Positions 1 to 7,540 of a stretch of DNA of 11,726 nucleotides are shown one piece after another. The notes under the pieces were generated by a model. The model was given only the letters and a program-made list of their open reading frames with translations. It was not told the origin of the DNA and did no database searches. Position 1 is the first letter of the stretch; every line of letters begins with the position of its first letter. A program made the position numbers and the translations under genes. The stretch is taken from positions 1-11,726 of the forward strand of contig CAJTXV010000042.1 of NCBI GenBank assembly GCA_910584255.1. The letters run 5' to 3'. Source of the DNA: an uncultured Bacilli bacterium (GTDB lineage Bacteria > Bacillota_I > Bacilli_A > RF39 > UBA660).

Positions 1-51
1 ATTTACTGGGATTCACTGGCTTCTTAGTGGTACAAACTTTTAACTCTCAAG
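1..51. repeat. Left 51-bp terminal inverted repeat
   Basis: The first 51 bases are the exact reverse complement of the last 51 bases of the window (11676-11726); identity stops at base 52. Inside the repeat, ACTGG occurs at 5-9 and 15-19 and AGTGG at 26-30, spaced 10 and 11 bp, as if to place binding sites on one face of the helix. Just past its inner part, TTAACT and AGTTAA form a small dyad around position 40-56, absent from the right copy. No transposase or recombinase gene lies between the repeats. It could be a mobile-element end, an inversion site, or a repeat at which an assembly broke. Confidence 0.85.
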
Positions 52-280
52 TTAAATAATAGTCGCAAAATCAATATTTAGTATTTTGTAAGCAAAAAAT
101 CACAATATATTGATGCAACTTTTGGAATTTAACTAGCACAACAGGTTAATTTATGCTGTACTTGTACATATTGAGAAGTCCCCATAGTTTCATCTCCATC
201 TTTAGGAAGGAGGTGATTGTTCTTATATATTTTTCACGTTCTAACTTATAATAATTATTTAAATTTAATAATATTTTTAC
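52..280. other. Gene-free stretch downstream of the cluster
   Basis: With the flanking left repeat and the terminator hairpin, this makes 384 bases without a gene. I see no open frame with a usable start on either strand. A ribosome-binding-site-like string at 207-218 on the plus strand (AAGGAGGTGATT) is not followed by an ATG or GTG at a workable distance, so it may be chance or the edge of a lost small gene. The rest is very AT-rich. Confidence 0.5.
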
Positions 281-360
281 ATTTTATTTATATGTTTGAA
301 AAGGACATAACCAATAGGAATGTTTACTGGTTATGTCCTTTTCAAACATATAAATAAAAT
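281..360 (-). terminator. Bidirectional terminator: 33-bp perfect stem
   Basis: Bases 281-313 and 328-360 are perfect reverse complements (33 bp) around a 14-base loop. The centre is a classical two-way terminator: AAAAGGACATAACC on one side and GGTTATGTCCTTTT on the other, giving a stem with a U-run in either direction. It lies 24 bases past the lipoprotein stop and should end the long minus-strand transcript. The perfect dyad reaches well past what termination needs. Confidence 0.8.
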
Positions 361-384
361 CTATGATTTTAAAGATAATATTTA

Positions 385-1029
385 TTAATCCATATATTGT
401 ATATATGGATAATACTTATCCAGTTCTGGTAAATCAACTTTTTTCCCACACAATGTATCTATCCAATTCTGATAATTACTGTTTTTCCATACAGTCCCAT
501 CATCAAACGTTATTTCTTCAAAAACATATAAAACATATTTAATTTCTTTATACTGTTGCTCCTTAGATTCATCTTGCAAATTAAATAAAGACCATTCAGT
601 TTCTATTTTTTTACCAGATAATATTTCAATATTATTAACATCATATGAATAGAGAAATGACTTCTCGGAACTACTATCCATACCATTCCAGTATAGCTCA
701 AGCGGTTCTCCAAATTGGTCAAAAGCAATCATTCCTCTTTTATATCCAATAATAGTTTTTGTTGTACTATTATTAATTACAGAATAAATAACCGGATATT
801 TATTATTTATTTCTTCTGGAAAGAAAATGTTAGCATACTCAATTAAAACCAGATTCATATTATTATCTATCTCCGATTCCTCTATTACATTTTCTTTTCC
901 CTCCTCCTTTTTATTAGCTATATTATTTTCTCTATTATTTTTCTCAAAATCATTAAATTTCTTTGAGCATCCTGAAAATGTCACCAATAACGCTATTAGA
1001 AAAATTAATAATAAACCACTCTTTTTCAT
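385..1029 (-). CDS. Putative lipoprotein, possible self-immunity protein
   Basis: A 214-residue secreted lipoprotein. The N-terminus has MKKSG, a hydrophobic stretch at residues 5-18 and a lipobox (F-S-G-C) with the lipidated cysteine at residue 21. A charged Asn/Glu/Lys-rich linker (about 24-57) follows, then a globular domain. The C-terminal part, with V-x-E-E-I-T-F-D-D-G-T-V-W-K-N at about 168-182, resembles repeat-type domains of Clostridia surface proteins such as DUF5780, but this is from memory and unsure. The start codon overlaps the stop of the upstream ABC gene as ATGA (4 bases), so the two are translationally coupled. By position, last in a peptide-export operon, it could be an immunity lipoprotein that sequesters the exported product, as such lipoproteins do in lantibiotic clusters. 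That role is inferred from context only; it could equally aid secretion or sense the product. Confidence 0.8.
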   Translation of the reverse strand: MKKSGLLLIFLIALLVTFSGCSKKFNDFEKNNRENNIANKKEEGKENVIEESEIDNNMNLVLIEYANIFFPEEINNKYPVIYSVINNSTTKTIIGYKRGMIAFDQFGEPLELYWNGMDSSSEKSFLYSYDVNNIEILSGKKIETEWSLFNLQDESKEQQYKEIKYVLYVFEEITFDDGTVWKNSNYQNWIDTLCGKKVDLPELDKYYPYIQYMD

Positions 1030-2837
1030 ATTGACTCCTTTCCGTATCTATGTGCTTGACTATTATATAAGTAATTATAAACATTACTGTTTTTCATCAA
1101 ATCTTGATGCTTCCCTTGACATATAATTTTACCCATATCAATCAACAATATATTATCGCAATTTTTAACATTGGATAAATTGTGCGAAATAAAAATTACT
1201 GTTTTATTCGTCATCTCCTTATAGACTAATTTAAATAGTTTCTTTTCCGAAATTACATCCAAAAATGCAGATGCTTCATCTAAAATCAAAAATGATTTAT
1301 TGTTATAAAAAGCTCTGGCTATAACAATTTTCTGCCATTGGCCTTCTGACAACTCAATAGATCCATTACTAAATTCTTTAATCAGTAAAGTATCTATTCC
1401 TTCTGGTAGACTATTGATAAAGGTGTCTATATCCAATTCCTTGATGATTTGTTGTAGTCTTTTTAAATTTTTTGTGGATTCATCATCACCTAACATTATA
1501 AATTCCTTAATAGATAATGAATATTTGCAATAATCTTGAAAAACAACTCCTAACTGTTTATAAAGAAACGATATGTTTATCTCATTTATATTAATTCCAT
1601 TTATCAAAACCTCTCCTTGCTCTACATCATAAAGTTTCATAATTATTTTTAGAATTGTTGTTTTTCCCGAACCATTAACTCCTATAATACCAACTTTTTC
1701 ACCCTTTTGAATCTTAAAACTAACATCCTTTAAAACATATTCTTTAGTATTAGGATATTTAAAACTAACATGTACAAACTCTATAGTTTCAACATCATTA
1801 TCTAATAAAACACTATTTTTGCACTTTATATTTCTTTCTTCCAAGCTAAAAAAATCTTTTAAATAATTAACAGCATACAAATTTTCCCATAATGAACTTA
1901 TATTCATGCTTATTTGTATTACCGATGCAAAAATACCTTCTACTGCTCCTACAATTAACACAAATTCTCCATATCCTATCCTATTTTTAAAAACGTCATT
2001 TAACAACACTATATATACTAAACGTTGCAATATATATACTCCTATCGCGCCAACACGATTATAATTATGTATTTTGTATTTAATCTGCTTATCCATTAAA
2101 AAAATTTTTTTATTAACATCATTTATTGTGTCTATAAAAAATTTTTGGGCATTATATGTTCTTAATTCATCTTGTACAATCGGTGAAAAAAATATTTTTT
2201 TAAAAGTATCCAACTTTCTACGCAATGGTGTTATCTTTTCATTATTATTAATTGTTAAAATTTCCTGTCTTTTTAAAAAAAATCTTCTAAATAAAAGAGC
2301 TAAAATACTAGAAATAATAATTAAATATTTTTCTCCATTACTAATATTTGTTTTCAATAAACTGACAATATAAATTAAAGTGGATATAGCCAATTGTATT
2401 ATTATAAAAAACTCCGATATTATAGTAGTGCAATTTGTATTTTCTCCCAAATATAACTTTTTACATAAATCATTAAATTCTGGATCTGCAAAATATTTTA
2501 ATGGAATATCTTTCATTTTTTGAAAAACTTTTATTTCAAACTGTTCAAAAAAAACTAATGAATTAATATTTTCCACAAAGGAATTTATATAAGAAAAAAT
2601 TTTTAATATAATATTTATAAAAGCCAGAATAATTGCTCCAAAAATCAATATATCAAGTTTACTTTTTATTTCGCTTACCAATATATTCATTATACTTTTA
2701 GTTATAAATAATGAACATATTGGCAATACCCCTGCTACTATAACATAAAACATATTATATATAATTAATTTCTTTGTCCTTTTCTCAAAAAAGGCTATAA
2801 TATACCTAAAATTATAAAATCTCTCTTTCAATTTCAT
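1026..2837 (-). CDS. ABC exporter half-transporter (permease-ATPase), second subunit
   Basis: A 603-residue membrane ABC exporter with an N-terminal transmembrane domain (about 1-330, several hydrophobic spans) fused to an ATPase. Walker A is G-V-N-G-S-G-K-T-T at 386-394, the signature is L-S-E-G-Q at 496-500 (Glu replaces the usual Gly), Walker B L-I-L-D-E at 517-521 keeps the catalytic Glu, and the switch His is 552. There is no N-terminal C39 peptidase domain, so it cannot remove a leader itself. It follows the other ABC gene by 15 bases, and both share the same architecture and length, which suggests a heterodimer that exports the modified peptides across the membrane. The gene ends in a 4-base overlap with the lipoprotein gene. 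The substrate is inferred from context; the ABC exporter assignment is firm. Confidence 0.92.
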   Translation of the reverse strand: MKLKERFYNFRYIIAFFEKRTKKLIIYNMFYVIVAGVLPICSLFITKSIMNILVSEIKSKLDILIFGAIILAFINIILKIFSYINSFVENINSLVFFEQFEIKVFQKMKDIPLKYFADPEFNDLCKKLYLGENTNCTTIISEFFIIIQLAISTLIYIVSLLKTNISNGEKYLIIISSILALLFRRFFLKRQEILTINNNEKITPLRRKLDTFKKIFFSPIVQDELRTYNAQKFFIDTINDVNKKIFLMDKQIKYKIHNYNRVGAIGVYILQRLVYIVLLNDVFKNRIGYGEFVLIVGAVEGIFASVIQISMNISSLWENLYAVNYLKDFFSLEERNIKCKNSVLLDNDVETIEFVHVSFKYPNTKEYVLKDVSFKIQKGEKVGIIGVNGSGKTTILKIIMKLYDVEQGEVLINGININEINISFLYKQLGVVFQDYCKYSLSIKEFIMLGDDESTKNLKRLQQIIKELDIDTFINSLPEGIDTLLIKEFSNGSIELSEGQWQKIVIARAFYNNKSFLILDEASAFLDVISEKKLFKLVYKEMTNKTVIFISHNLSNVKNCDNILLIDMGKIICQGKHQDLMKNSNVYNYLYNSQAHRYGKESI

Positions 2838-2852
2838 AGCAATTTCCCTTTA

Positions 2853-4646
2853 TTAATATTCATTCTTTTGTATATTATATAAATGCGAATACATTGCATT
2901 TTCCATGAGTTGTTTATGTGTCCCTATTGCTAATAACTTACCATCTTCTAAAAGAATTACTCTATTACAACACTTCAAATTTGAAAATCTATGAGTAACA
3001 AATAAAGTCGTTTTATTTGTAAGCATTTTTTCTATTGTATTAAAAATAATATCTTCTGCCATTGCATCAATAGATGCAGATGGTTCATCCAATATATACA
3101 TATCAAATTCTTCATAAAATAATCTTGCTAAAGCTATTTTCTGTTTTTCACCTCCAGATGGTATATATCCAGTCTGTTCAAATGTTTTATAAATCTGTGT
3201 ATCAAACCCTTTTTCTAATCGTTGAATAAATTTAGTGCTATCACTTTTGCCTGCTGCATGTAGAAGATTTTCTATGGTTATTTTATTTTTTTCCTTTCCA
3301 ATTGCAATATTTTCTGCAATGCTCATGGGATAAATGCAATAATCCTGTTGCTGTACCCCCCACATTGCCCTATATATAAATGGATCGTAATTTCTTATAT
3401 CTATGTCATCTATTAGTATTGTACCCTTATTACAATCGTACATATGTAATAAAAGTTTTATCAAAGTTGTTTTTCCAGATCCATTTGCTCCTACTAATCC
3501 TATCTTTTCTCCCTTTTCTATTATGAAACTAACATTTTCCAAAGCATATTTTTTACTTCCTGGGTATGAAAAATAAACATTTCTAAATTCTATTTTATGA
3601 CCCTCTTTATTTTCAAACTTGACATATGTTGTTTTATGTATATTAATCTTATTTTCAAGTTTAGTAAATTGTTCAAAAAAATCATATGATTCTATATCCT
3701 TATACAATTTTATTAACATTGATAACGAAGAATATAATTCTGTACCCAAATTATCAAATGAACTTTTTACAAAATTTATATCACCTATTGTCATCTTACC
3801 AATATATGCATTAACAATCAAAACCCCATAAACAAATCCGTTGATGAGAATCTGTAGCAAATCTAATAATCCGTTCATAAGCAAATTATCTATTACAAAC
3901 TTTTTATTTAATTGAATTGCCATCCTGCTTACCAATAAATATTTATTTATAAAAAAATCATTTGCGTTATATATTTTCAGTTCTTCAGCATACTCTCTAC
4001 TCTTAAGTACATTAGAAAAATACTCTTTTTTTCTGTTATAAATTGTTAAATTCTTTGTTAATTTCATACTTTTTTTGGCAGAAATTATGCCAGCAATAAA
4101 ATTAGGGATATAAATTACTATAACTAATACGGTTAATATATAACTATATTTCATAAGAACAATCCCCGCAATTATTGCAGTAAATAACCGTCGCAATATT
4201 GTTGACAAAGAATTTATTGTATTATGAACAACCTCATAGTCAAAATTCATCCCTCTATAAATAATATCTTTGCTTTCTATAGTTTCAAAATGAACTCGAT
4301 CCATTTCTTTAATTTTTTCCAGTATAATATTTTGAAACTTTACATAAATATTATTAGATGATATTATTGATAATTTTGTGTCTAATGTCATGAGATATTC
4401 ATATAAAGATTGTATTACTATAGTTATAACAACAAAAAGAACCATATTGGAAAAGCCACCATTTTTTATATAATTACTACTTCCTGTGATTCTATCTATT
4501 ATTAATTTATTAAAATAGGCGATTGCTATCGGGAAAGGTCCCCTTACTGTGTTTAAAAAAAGTTGCCATAGTATAAGATATCTATTTTGTTGCCATGCCA
4601 TTTTCATTATAATAATTAAATTCTTAATATTTGTTTTAACAGTCAT
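2853..4646 (-). CDS. ABC exporter half-transporter (permease-ATPase), first subunit
   Basis: A 597-residue ABC exporter half: transmembrane domain in the first ~330 residues, then an ATPase with Walker A G-A-N-G-S-G-K-T-T at 386-394, signature P-S-G-G-E at 496-500, Walker B Y-I-L-D-E at 517-521 and switch His 552. No peptidase domain is fused to it. Motif positions line up residue for residue with the neighbouring ABC protein, so the two probably arose by duplication and act as a pair. The two signatures differ (PSGGE here, LSEGQ in the partner), typical of heterodimers with unequal ATP sites. It opens the export/immunity part of the locus after a 255-base gap containing a large hairpin, so it may be transcribed or tuned apart from the modification genes. 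The ribosome binding site (AGGTATAGAA before ATG) is weaker than those of its neighbours. Confidence 0.92.
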   Translation of the reverse strand: MTVKTNIKNLIIIMKMAWQQNRYLILWQLFLNTVRGPFPIAIAYFNKLIIDRITGSSNYIKNGGFSNMVLFVVITIVIQSLYEYLMTLDTKLSIISSNNIYVKFQNIILEKIKEMDRVHFETIESKDIIYRGMNFDYEVVHNTINSLSTILRRLFTAIIAGIVLMKYSYILTVLVIVIYIPNFIAGIISAKKSMKLTKNLTIYNRKKEYFSNVLKSREYAEELKIYNANDFFINKYLLVSRMAIQLNKKFVIDNLLMNGLLDLLQILINGFVYGVLIVNAYIGKMTIGDINFVKSSFDNLGTELYSSLSMLIKLYKDIESYDFFEQFTKLENKINIHKTTYVKFENKEGHKIEFRNVYFSYPGSKKYALENVSFIIEKGEKIGLVGANGSGKTTLIKLLLHMYDCNKGTILIDDIDIRNYDPFIYRAMWGVQQQDYCIYPMSIAENIAIGKEKNKITIENLLHAAGKSDSTKFIQRLEKGFDTQIYKTFEQTGYIPSGGEKQKIALARLFYEEFDMYILDEPSASIDAMAEDIIFNTIEKMLTNKTTLFVTHRFSNLKCCNRVILLEDGKLLAIGTHKQLMENAMYSHLYNIQKNEY

Positions 4647-4673
4647 TTCTATACCTATTTTTCTTCTTAAAAT

Positions 4674-4735
4674 AAATAAATTTCTTACAAAAGTATTATA
4701 TTTAATGTTGATCTTCTTTTGTAAGAAATTTATTT
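4674..4735 (-). terminator. 20-bp hairpin between modification and export genes
   Basis: Bases 4674-4693 and 4716-4735 are perfect reverse complements (20 bp) around a 22-base loop, in the gap between the second radical SAM gene and the ABC pair. The stem is AT-rich and followed by a weak T-rich stretch in the minus direction, so it is more likely an attenuator or RNA-stability element than a strong terminator. The loop carries, on the minus strand, a perfect TATAAT (4695-4700) with only a poor -35, so a promoter for the export genes is also possible. Confidence 0.45.
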
Positions 4736-4901
4736 TTTAACTATATATAAAGTGATTAATTTTTGCTTCCAGTTGTTTGCATTTGATATTTGCAAATTTC
4801 TGAGTGACTTAATAGAATCTTAAATACTCAATACTAAGATTTTAGGTAACAAAAAATGGGTGAACATGCATAGGCAAAAATCAAACACAATATATATACT
4901 A

Positions 4902-5981
4902 TTAAAACGTTTCTACTGTCTTATACAATCGAGATTTTGGAAATAATCCTTTATCATATAATTTTTGACATATAGGATACGGAGAATTCCATTTTCCATA
5001 TTCGCTTAATCCTTGAACCTTGCACAAAGATTTACACCTTTTACCATGAATGCAACTTCCACAAACACCTGAAAGTTCATAAAAACTATTACGAATAAAT
5101 AGAAGTTTCTCATTATAATGCCATATATCATGAACAGTAATACCCTCTGTATATTCACACAATGTTATATCTTCATTTATACCTCCATAACCACATAACG
5201 CAACTTTATTGTTAGGAAGATAGCTTAGTAAATTGCTTCCTCCACATACATAGATTCCACCCTTCTCAATATTTTCAAAAGAATCAAAACTCGGTGGCAG
5301 CATTGTAAATACCTTATGGTTGTACTTTTCACGCAACAACTTATATCTTTCAAAAAATTGTTGCTGCTCCAATTCATTAAATGTTAATCCTTTTTCATAT
5401 AATATTGTGCCTCTTCCGCAATTTGTAACAGGATTCAATTTGACATTGGCTACACCTAATGCCAGCGCATATTCAACAACTTTTTCAAATTCATTGAAAT
5501 TATATTTTCCGACGCAAGTTATTATACCAATATCTACTCCCATTTTTAAAGCCTTCTTTATGTTTCCTACTGTTTTGTCAAACGCTCCTTCTTTCATAGT
5601 AAATTTATCATTCATCTCACTATTATAACCATTTAAGCTAACACCACAAGAAACATTATTTTCAGACAAAAATTGCATGATTTTATCATCAAACAAATAA
5701 GCATTTGTTTCAATTTGACATTCCAGCCCCAAACTCCTTGAAAAGCTAATAATTTTCATCAGTTCATCTTTGTATATTAAGGGTTCTCCTCCCGTAATTC
5801 TCACGGAAGAAATACCCTCATCTTTTGCTTCCTTTATAAATCGCAATACTCTATCAACATCTAACAGAGATTTCTTATCACTGCTGCCCTCCACCCAACA
5901 ATGTATACATTTATAATTACACATCCAAGTAATATATATATTGATATATGTCAACTGTGGTACTTGCTCTTGCATTTTCAT
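4902..5981 (-). CDS. Radical SAM/SPASM peptide maturase (second)
   Basis: A 359-residue radical SAM enzyme. The 4Fe-4S/SAM cluster motif C-x3-C-x2-C is Cys21, Cys25 and Cys28 (CNYKCIHC), and the SAM-binding G-G-E-P is at 64-67. A C-terminal SPASM domain for auxiliary clusters shows C-x2-C-x5-C-x3-C at 307, 310, 316 and 320 and a last Cys at 338. In the first SPASM element (C-x11-N-x4-C) Asn stands where the usual Gly is. Enzymes of this class form thioether or C-C cross-links, or other radical modifications, on RiPP precursors. Here the likely substrates are the six Cys-containing peptides encoded upstream. The start has a good AGGAG 8 bases upstream and lies 14 bases after the PqqD-like gene. 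It shares little with the first radical SAM protein outside the motifs, so the two probably do different chemistry or act on different precursors. The exact reaction cannot be told from sequence. Confidence 0.93.
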   Translation of the reverse strand: MKMQEQVPQLTYINIYITWMCNYKCIHCWVEGSSDKKSLLDVDRVLRFIKEAKDEGISSVRITGGEPLIYKDELMKIISFSRSLGLECQIETNAYLFDDKIMQFLSENNVSCGVSLNGYNSEMNDKFTMKEGAFDKTVGNIKKALKMGVDIGIITCVGKYNFNEFEKVVEYALALGVANVKLNPVTNCGRGTILYEKGLTFNELEQQQFFERYKLLREKYNHKVFTMLPPSFDSFENIEKGGIYVCGGSNLLSYLPNNKVALCGYGGINEDITLCEYTEGITVHDIWHYNEKLLFIRNSFYELSGVCGSCIHGKRCKSLCKVQGLSEYGKWNSPYPICQKLYDKGLFPKSRLYKTVETF

Positions 5982-5995
5982 ATGTTTCTCTCCTT

Positions 5996-6271
5996 TTATC
6001 GTTTACACTCTATCAAAATATTCTTATTGATTAAATCACTTATCGCCTCATTAACTGTATTCATCTCATCTTCTGTTAACTGATATTTAATTTTAAGAAT
6101 ACTGCACACCTGTTCTCTACTATTCTTTTCTCCAAACAAGTTATATATTTCATAAGCCGATTCATTTATTACAAAGATTCTATCCTCATCAATATTATAA
6201 AATATATAATTTTTAACTCCCGCTTCTTGATCTTCATTTACAACAACCTGATCATTTATTCTAAAATTCAT
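5996..6271 (-). CDS. PqqD-like RiPP precursor recognition protein (RRE)
   Basis: A 91-residue stand-alone protein of the PqqD type, the RiPP recognition element that binds the leader peptide and hands the precursor to the modifying enzyme. The tell-tale stretch is residues 33-46 (F-V-I-N-E-S-A-Y-E-I-Y-N-L-F), matching the hydrophobic-N-E-[ST]-A-x2-I-[WY] pattern at the end of the beta sheet in this family. A helical C-terminal half follows (about 51-88). It lies between the two radical SAM genes (24 and 14 bases away), so it may serve both. Its probable ligand is the P-x-I-x-E-[I/V] motif shared by all six precursors. It has a clear AGGAGTG binding site. The length is normal for the family. 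Confidence 0.85.
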   Translation of the reverse strand: MNFRINDQVVVNEDQEAGVKNYIFYNIDEDRIFVINESAYEIYNLFGEKNSREQVCSILKIKYQLTEDEMNTVNEAISDLINKNILIECKR

Positions 6272-6295
6272 ATCAAATCACTCCTATCATATGCT

Positions 6296-7303
6296 TTATT
6301 TGAAATACTTTCCATTGTACCAACAATATGGATCTACTCCATATAAACTTCCTGTTGCAAGATATGCATTGGCACGACAACCACCATGACATACACAATT
6401 ATATTGACAATTTTTACATTCTTTAATACAATCGAGCTTCATTTTTCTCATATCTTTAAGTTCTTTTATTACTGCTGACTTGTCGCATATATCTTTTATA
6501 GTATTTTCAAAAATATTACCTAATTTGATATACATTGCCGTACACGGAAACACATCTCCAGACTCTGCTATAGCCAAACATTCTCTGCCTGCCCCACAGG
6601 CAAGTAAATGAGTCATATCACATTTACCATCTTCCGAACAACCAAAATCAAAATTTTGGAATGCTCCAAATTTCTGATTAATCATCTTTATTTTTTCTAA
6701 ATTTGGCAATAATTTCTTTTCCTGATTTCCAGCTCTTCCTGTTAATTTTAAATCATTTAATGAAATTCCAATACGAGGATTTTCTTTAATAAATTCAGAA
6801 AACAACTCCAAATCACTTTCATCTAACATATTTGTGACTGTACACAAAACAGAAACCTTATACCCCATATTGTTTAGTTTCTTTATATTATTAATAACTA
6901 TTTCTAAATCATAATGTCCTCTCGTTAAGGCATTTTTCTCTTCATCCATACTATCTATACTAACATTAAAACTCACTCTATTTTTATATTCGAATTGGTC
7001 AAAAAAATCCAAATAACTAGAAATATTTGTTCCATTCGTATTAATTGATACTCCAAAATATTTTGTGAACTCAGACACTGCCCAAATAAAATCCTTATGT
7101 AAAGTTGGCTCCCCCCCCGTTAAAACAACCTTTAAAGCTCCATGTTCTTTTAACTCATTTAATATATGTTCCAATTGCTTTTTTGTCATATCACTCTTTT
7201 TGTTAAAATCTACTGAGCTACAATATACACATCGCAAATTACAATTTCCCGTAATGTTCAAAAAAAAATTACGGGGATATCTATATATGTCAAATCCATC
7301 CAT
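6296..7303 (-). CDS. Radical SAM/SPASM peptide maturase (first)
   Basis: A 335-residue radical SAM enzyme. Cys21, Cys25 and Cys28 (CNLRCVYC) form the SAM-cluster motif, and G-G-E-P is at 63-66. The SPASM domain is canonical: a C-x12-G-x4-C element (CGAGREC...GDVFPC), then C-x2-C-x5-C-x3-C at 296, 299, 305 and 309 and a final Cys at 327. I chose the ATG at 7303 because it has GGAG nine bases upstream and lies 17 bases after the last precursor stop. The frame is open 17 codons further (ATG at 7354), but that start would lie inside the precursor gene and lacks a binding site. Related maturases install thioether bonds in sactipeptides and ranthipeptides or carbon-carbon links in cyclophane peptides. 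The adjacency to the precursor array makes those peptides the likely substrates; the bond type is unknown. Confidence 0.93.
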   Translation of the reverse strand: MDGFDIYRYPRNFFLNITGNCNLRCVYCSSVDFNKKSDMTKKQLEHILNELKEHGALKVVLTGGEPTLHKDFIWAVSEFTKYFGVSINTNGTNISSYLDFFDQFEYKNRVSFNVSIDSMDEEKNALTRGHYDLEIVINNIKKLNNMGYKVSVLCTVTNMLDESDLELFSEFIKENPRIGISLNDLKLTGRAGNQEKKLLPNLEKIKMINQKFGAFQNFDFGCSEDGKCDMTHLLACGAGRECLAIAESGDVFPCTAMYIKLGNIFENTIKDICDKSAVIKELKDMRKMKLDCIKECKNCQYNCVCHGGCRANAYLATGSLYGVDPYCWYNGKYFK

Positions 7304-7320
7304 TACGACTTTCTCCTCTC

Positions 7321-7515
7321 TTAGTCTATTAACTCTGACGATCCACTCATACACATATTAGGAGCACCATTTCCCATACCTGTAAAGCAGGTATTGGGCA
7401 TTGCTGCCCCAGTCACACAAGGATCTGGTAGTGTATTCCCTCCTGTTAAGCAAAGGTTATTTCCTTCGATTCCATTATCAATTTCACTAATCTGAGGTTT
7501 AAATACTTTATTCAT
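7321..7515 (-). CDS. RiPP precursor peptide 6 (four-Cys, CxTG type)
   Basis: A 64-residue precursor with no known-family match that I recognise. The leader (1-20) contains P-Q-I-S-E-I at 7-12, the motif shared by all six peptides. The core has Cys at 22, 33, 43 and 55, each in C-x-x-G: C-L-T-G, C-V-T-G, C-F-T-G and C-M-S-G. Three of the four have Asn two residues before the Cys; the second has Asp (D-P-C), the only exception in the array. Core repeats are Met/Pro/Gly/Ala-rich and spaced 11, 10 and 12 residues, so this peptide is less regular than its neighbours. The ATG at 7515 has an excellent GGAGGAG binding site. A longer in-frame start at 7620 would overlap precursor 5 and lacks one. It is the last precursor, 17 bases ahead of the first radical SAM gene. 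Confidence 0.88.
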   Translation of the reverse strand: MNKVFKPQISEIDNGIEGNNLCLTGGNTLPDPCVTGAAMPNTCFTGMGNGAPNMCMSGSSELID

Positions 7516-7540
7516 TTCTTCTCCTCCTTGTATTAAATTA

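Noticed and set aside
207..363. Plus-strand ribosome-binding-like AAGGAGGTGATT followed by an open frame that could begin with TTG
   Set aside because: The TTG is only three bases from the binding sequence, the frame runs through the terminator palindrome, and the product is featureless.
827..2373. Plus-strand open frames inside the lipoprotein and ABC genes (827-1126, 2074-2373), with similar ones at 3619-3831, 4549-4740, 5320-5628, 5901-6083, 7065-7361, 8583-8807 and 11475-11687
   Set aside because: All lie antisense to well-supported genes, have low-complexity Phe/Ile/Ser-rich translations typical of shadows of AT-rich coding DNA, and show no motifs.
4674..4735. Possible invertible promoter, because a TATAAT lies between perfect inverted repeats
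   Set aside because: The spacer between the repeats is only 22 bases, much shorter than known invertible promoters, the -35 is poor, and no recombinase is nearby. A hairpin in RNA is the simpler reading.
7304..7354. Seventeen-residue N-terminal extension of the first radical SAM protein
   Set aside because: It would start inside precursor 6 without a binding site; the ATG at 7303 has one and gives a normal family start.
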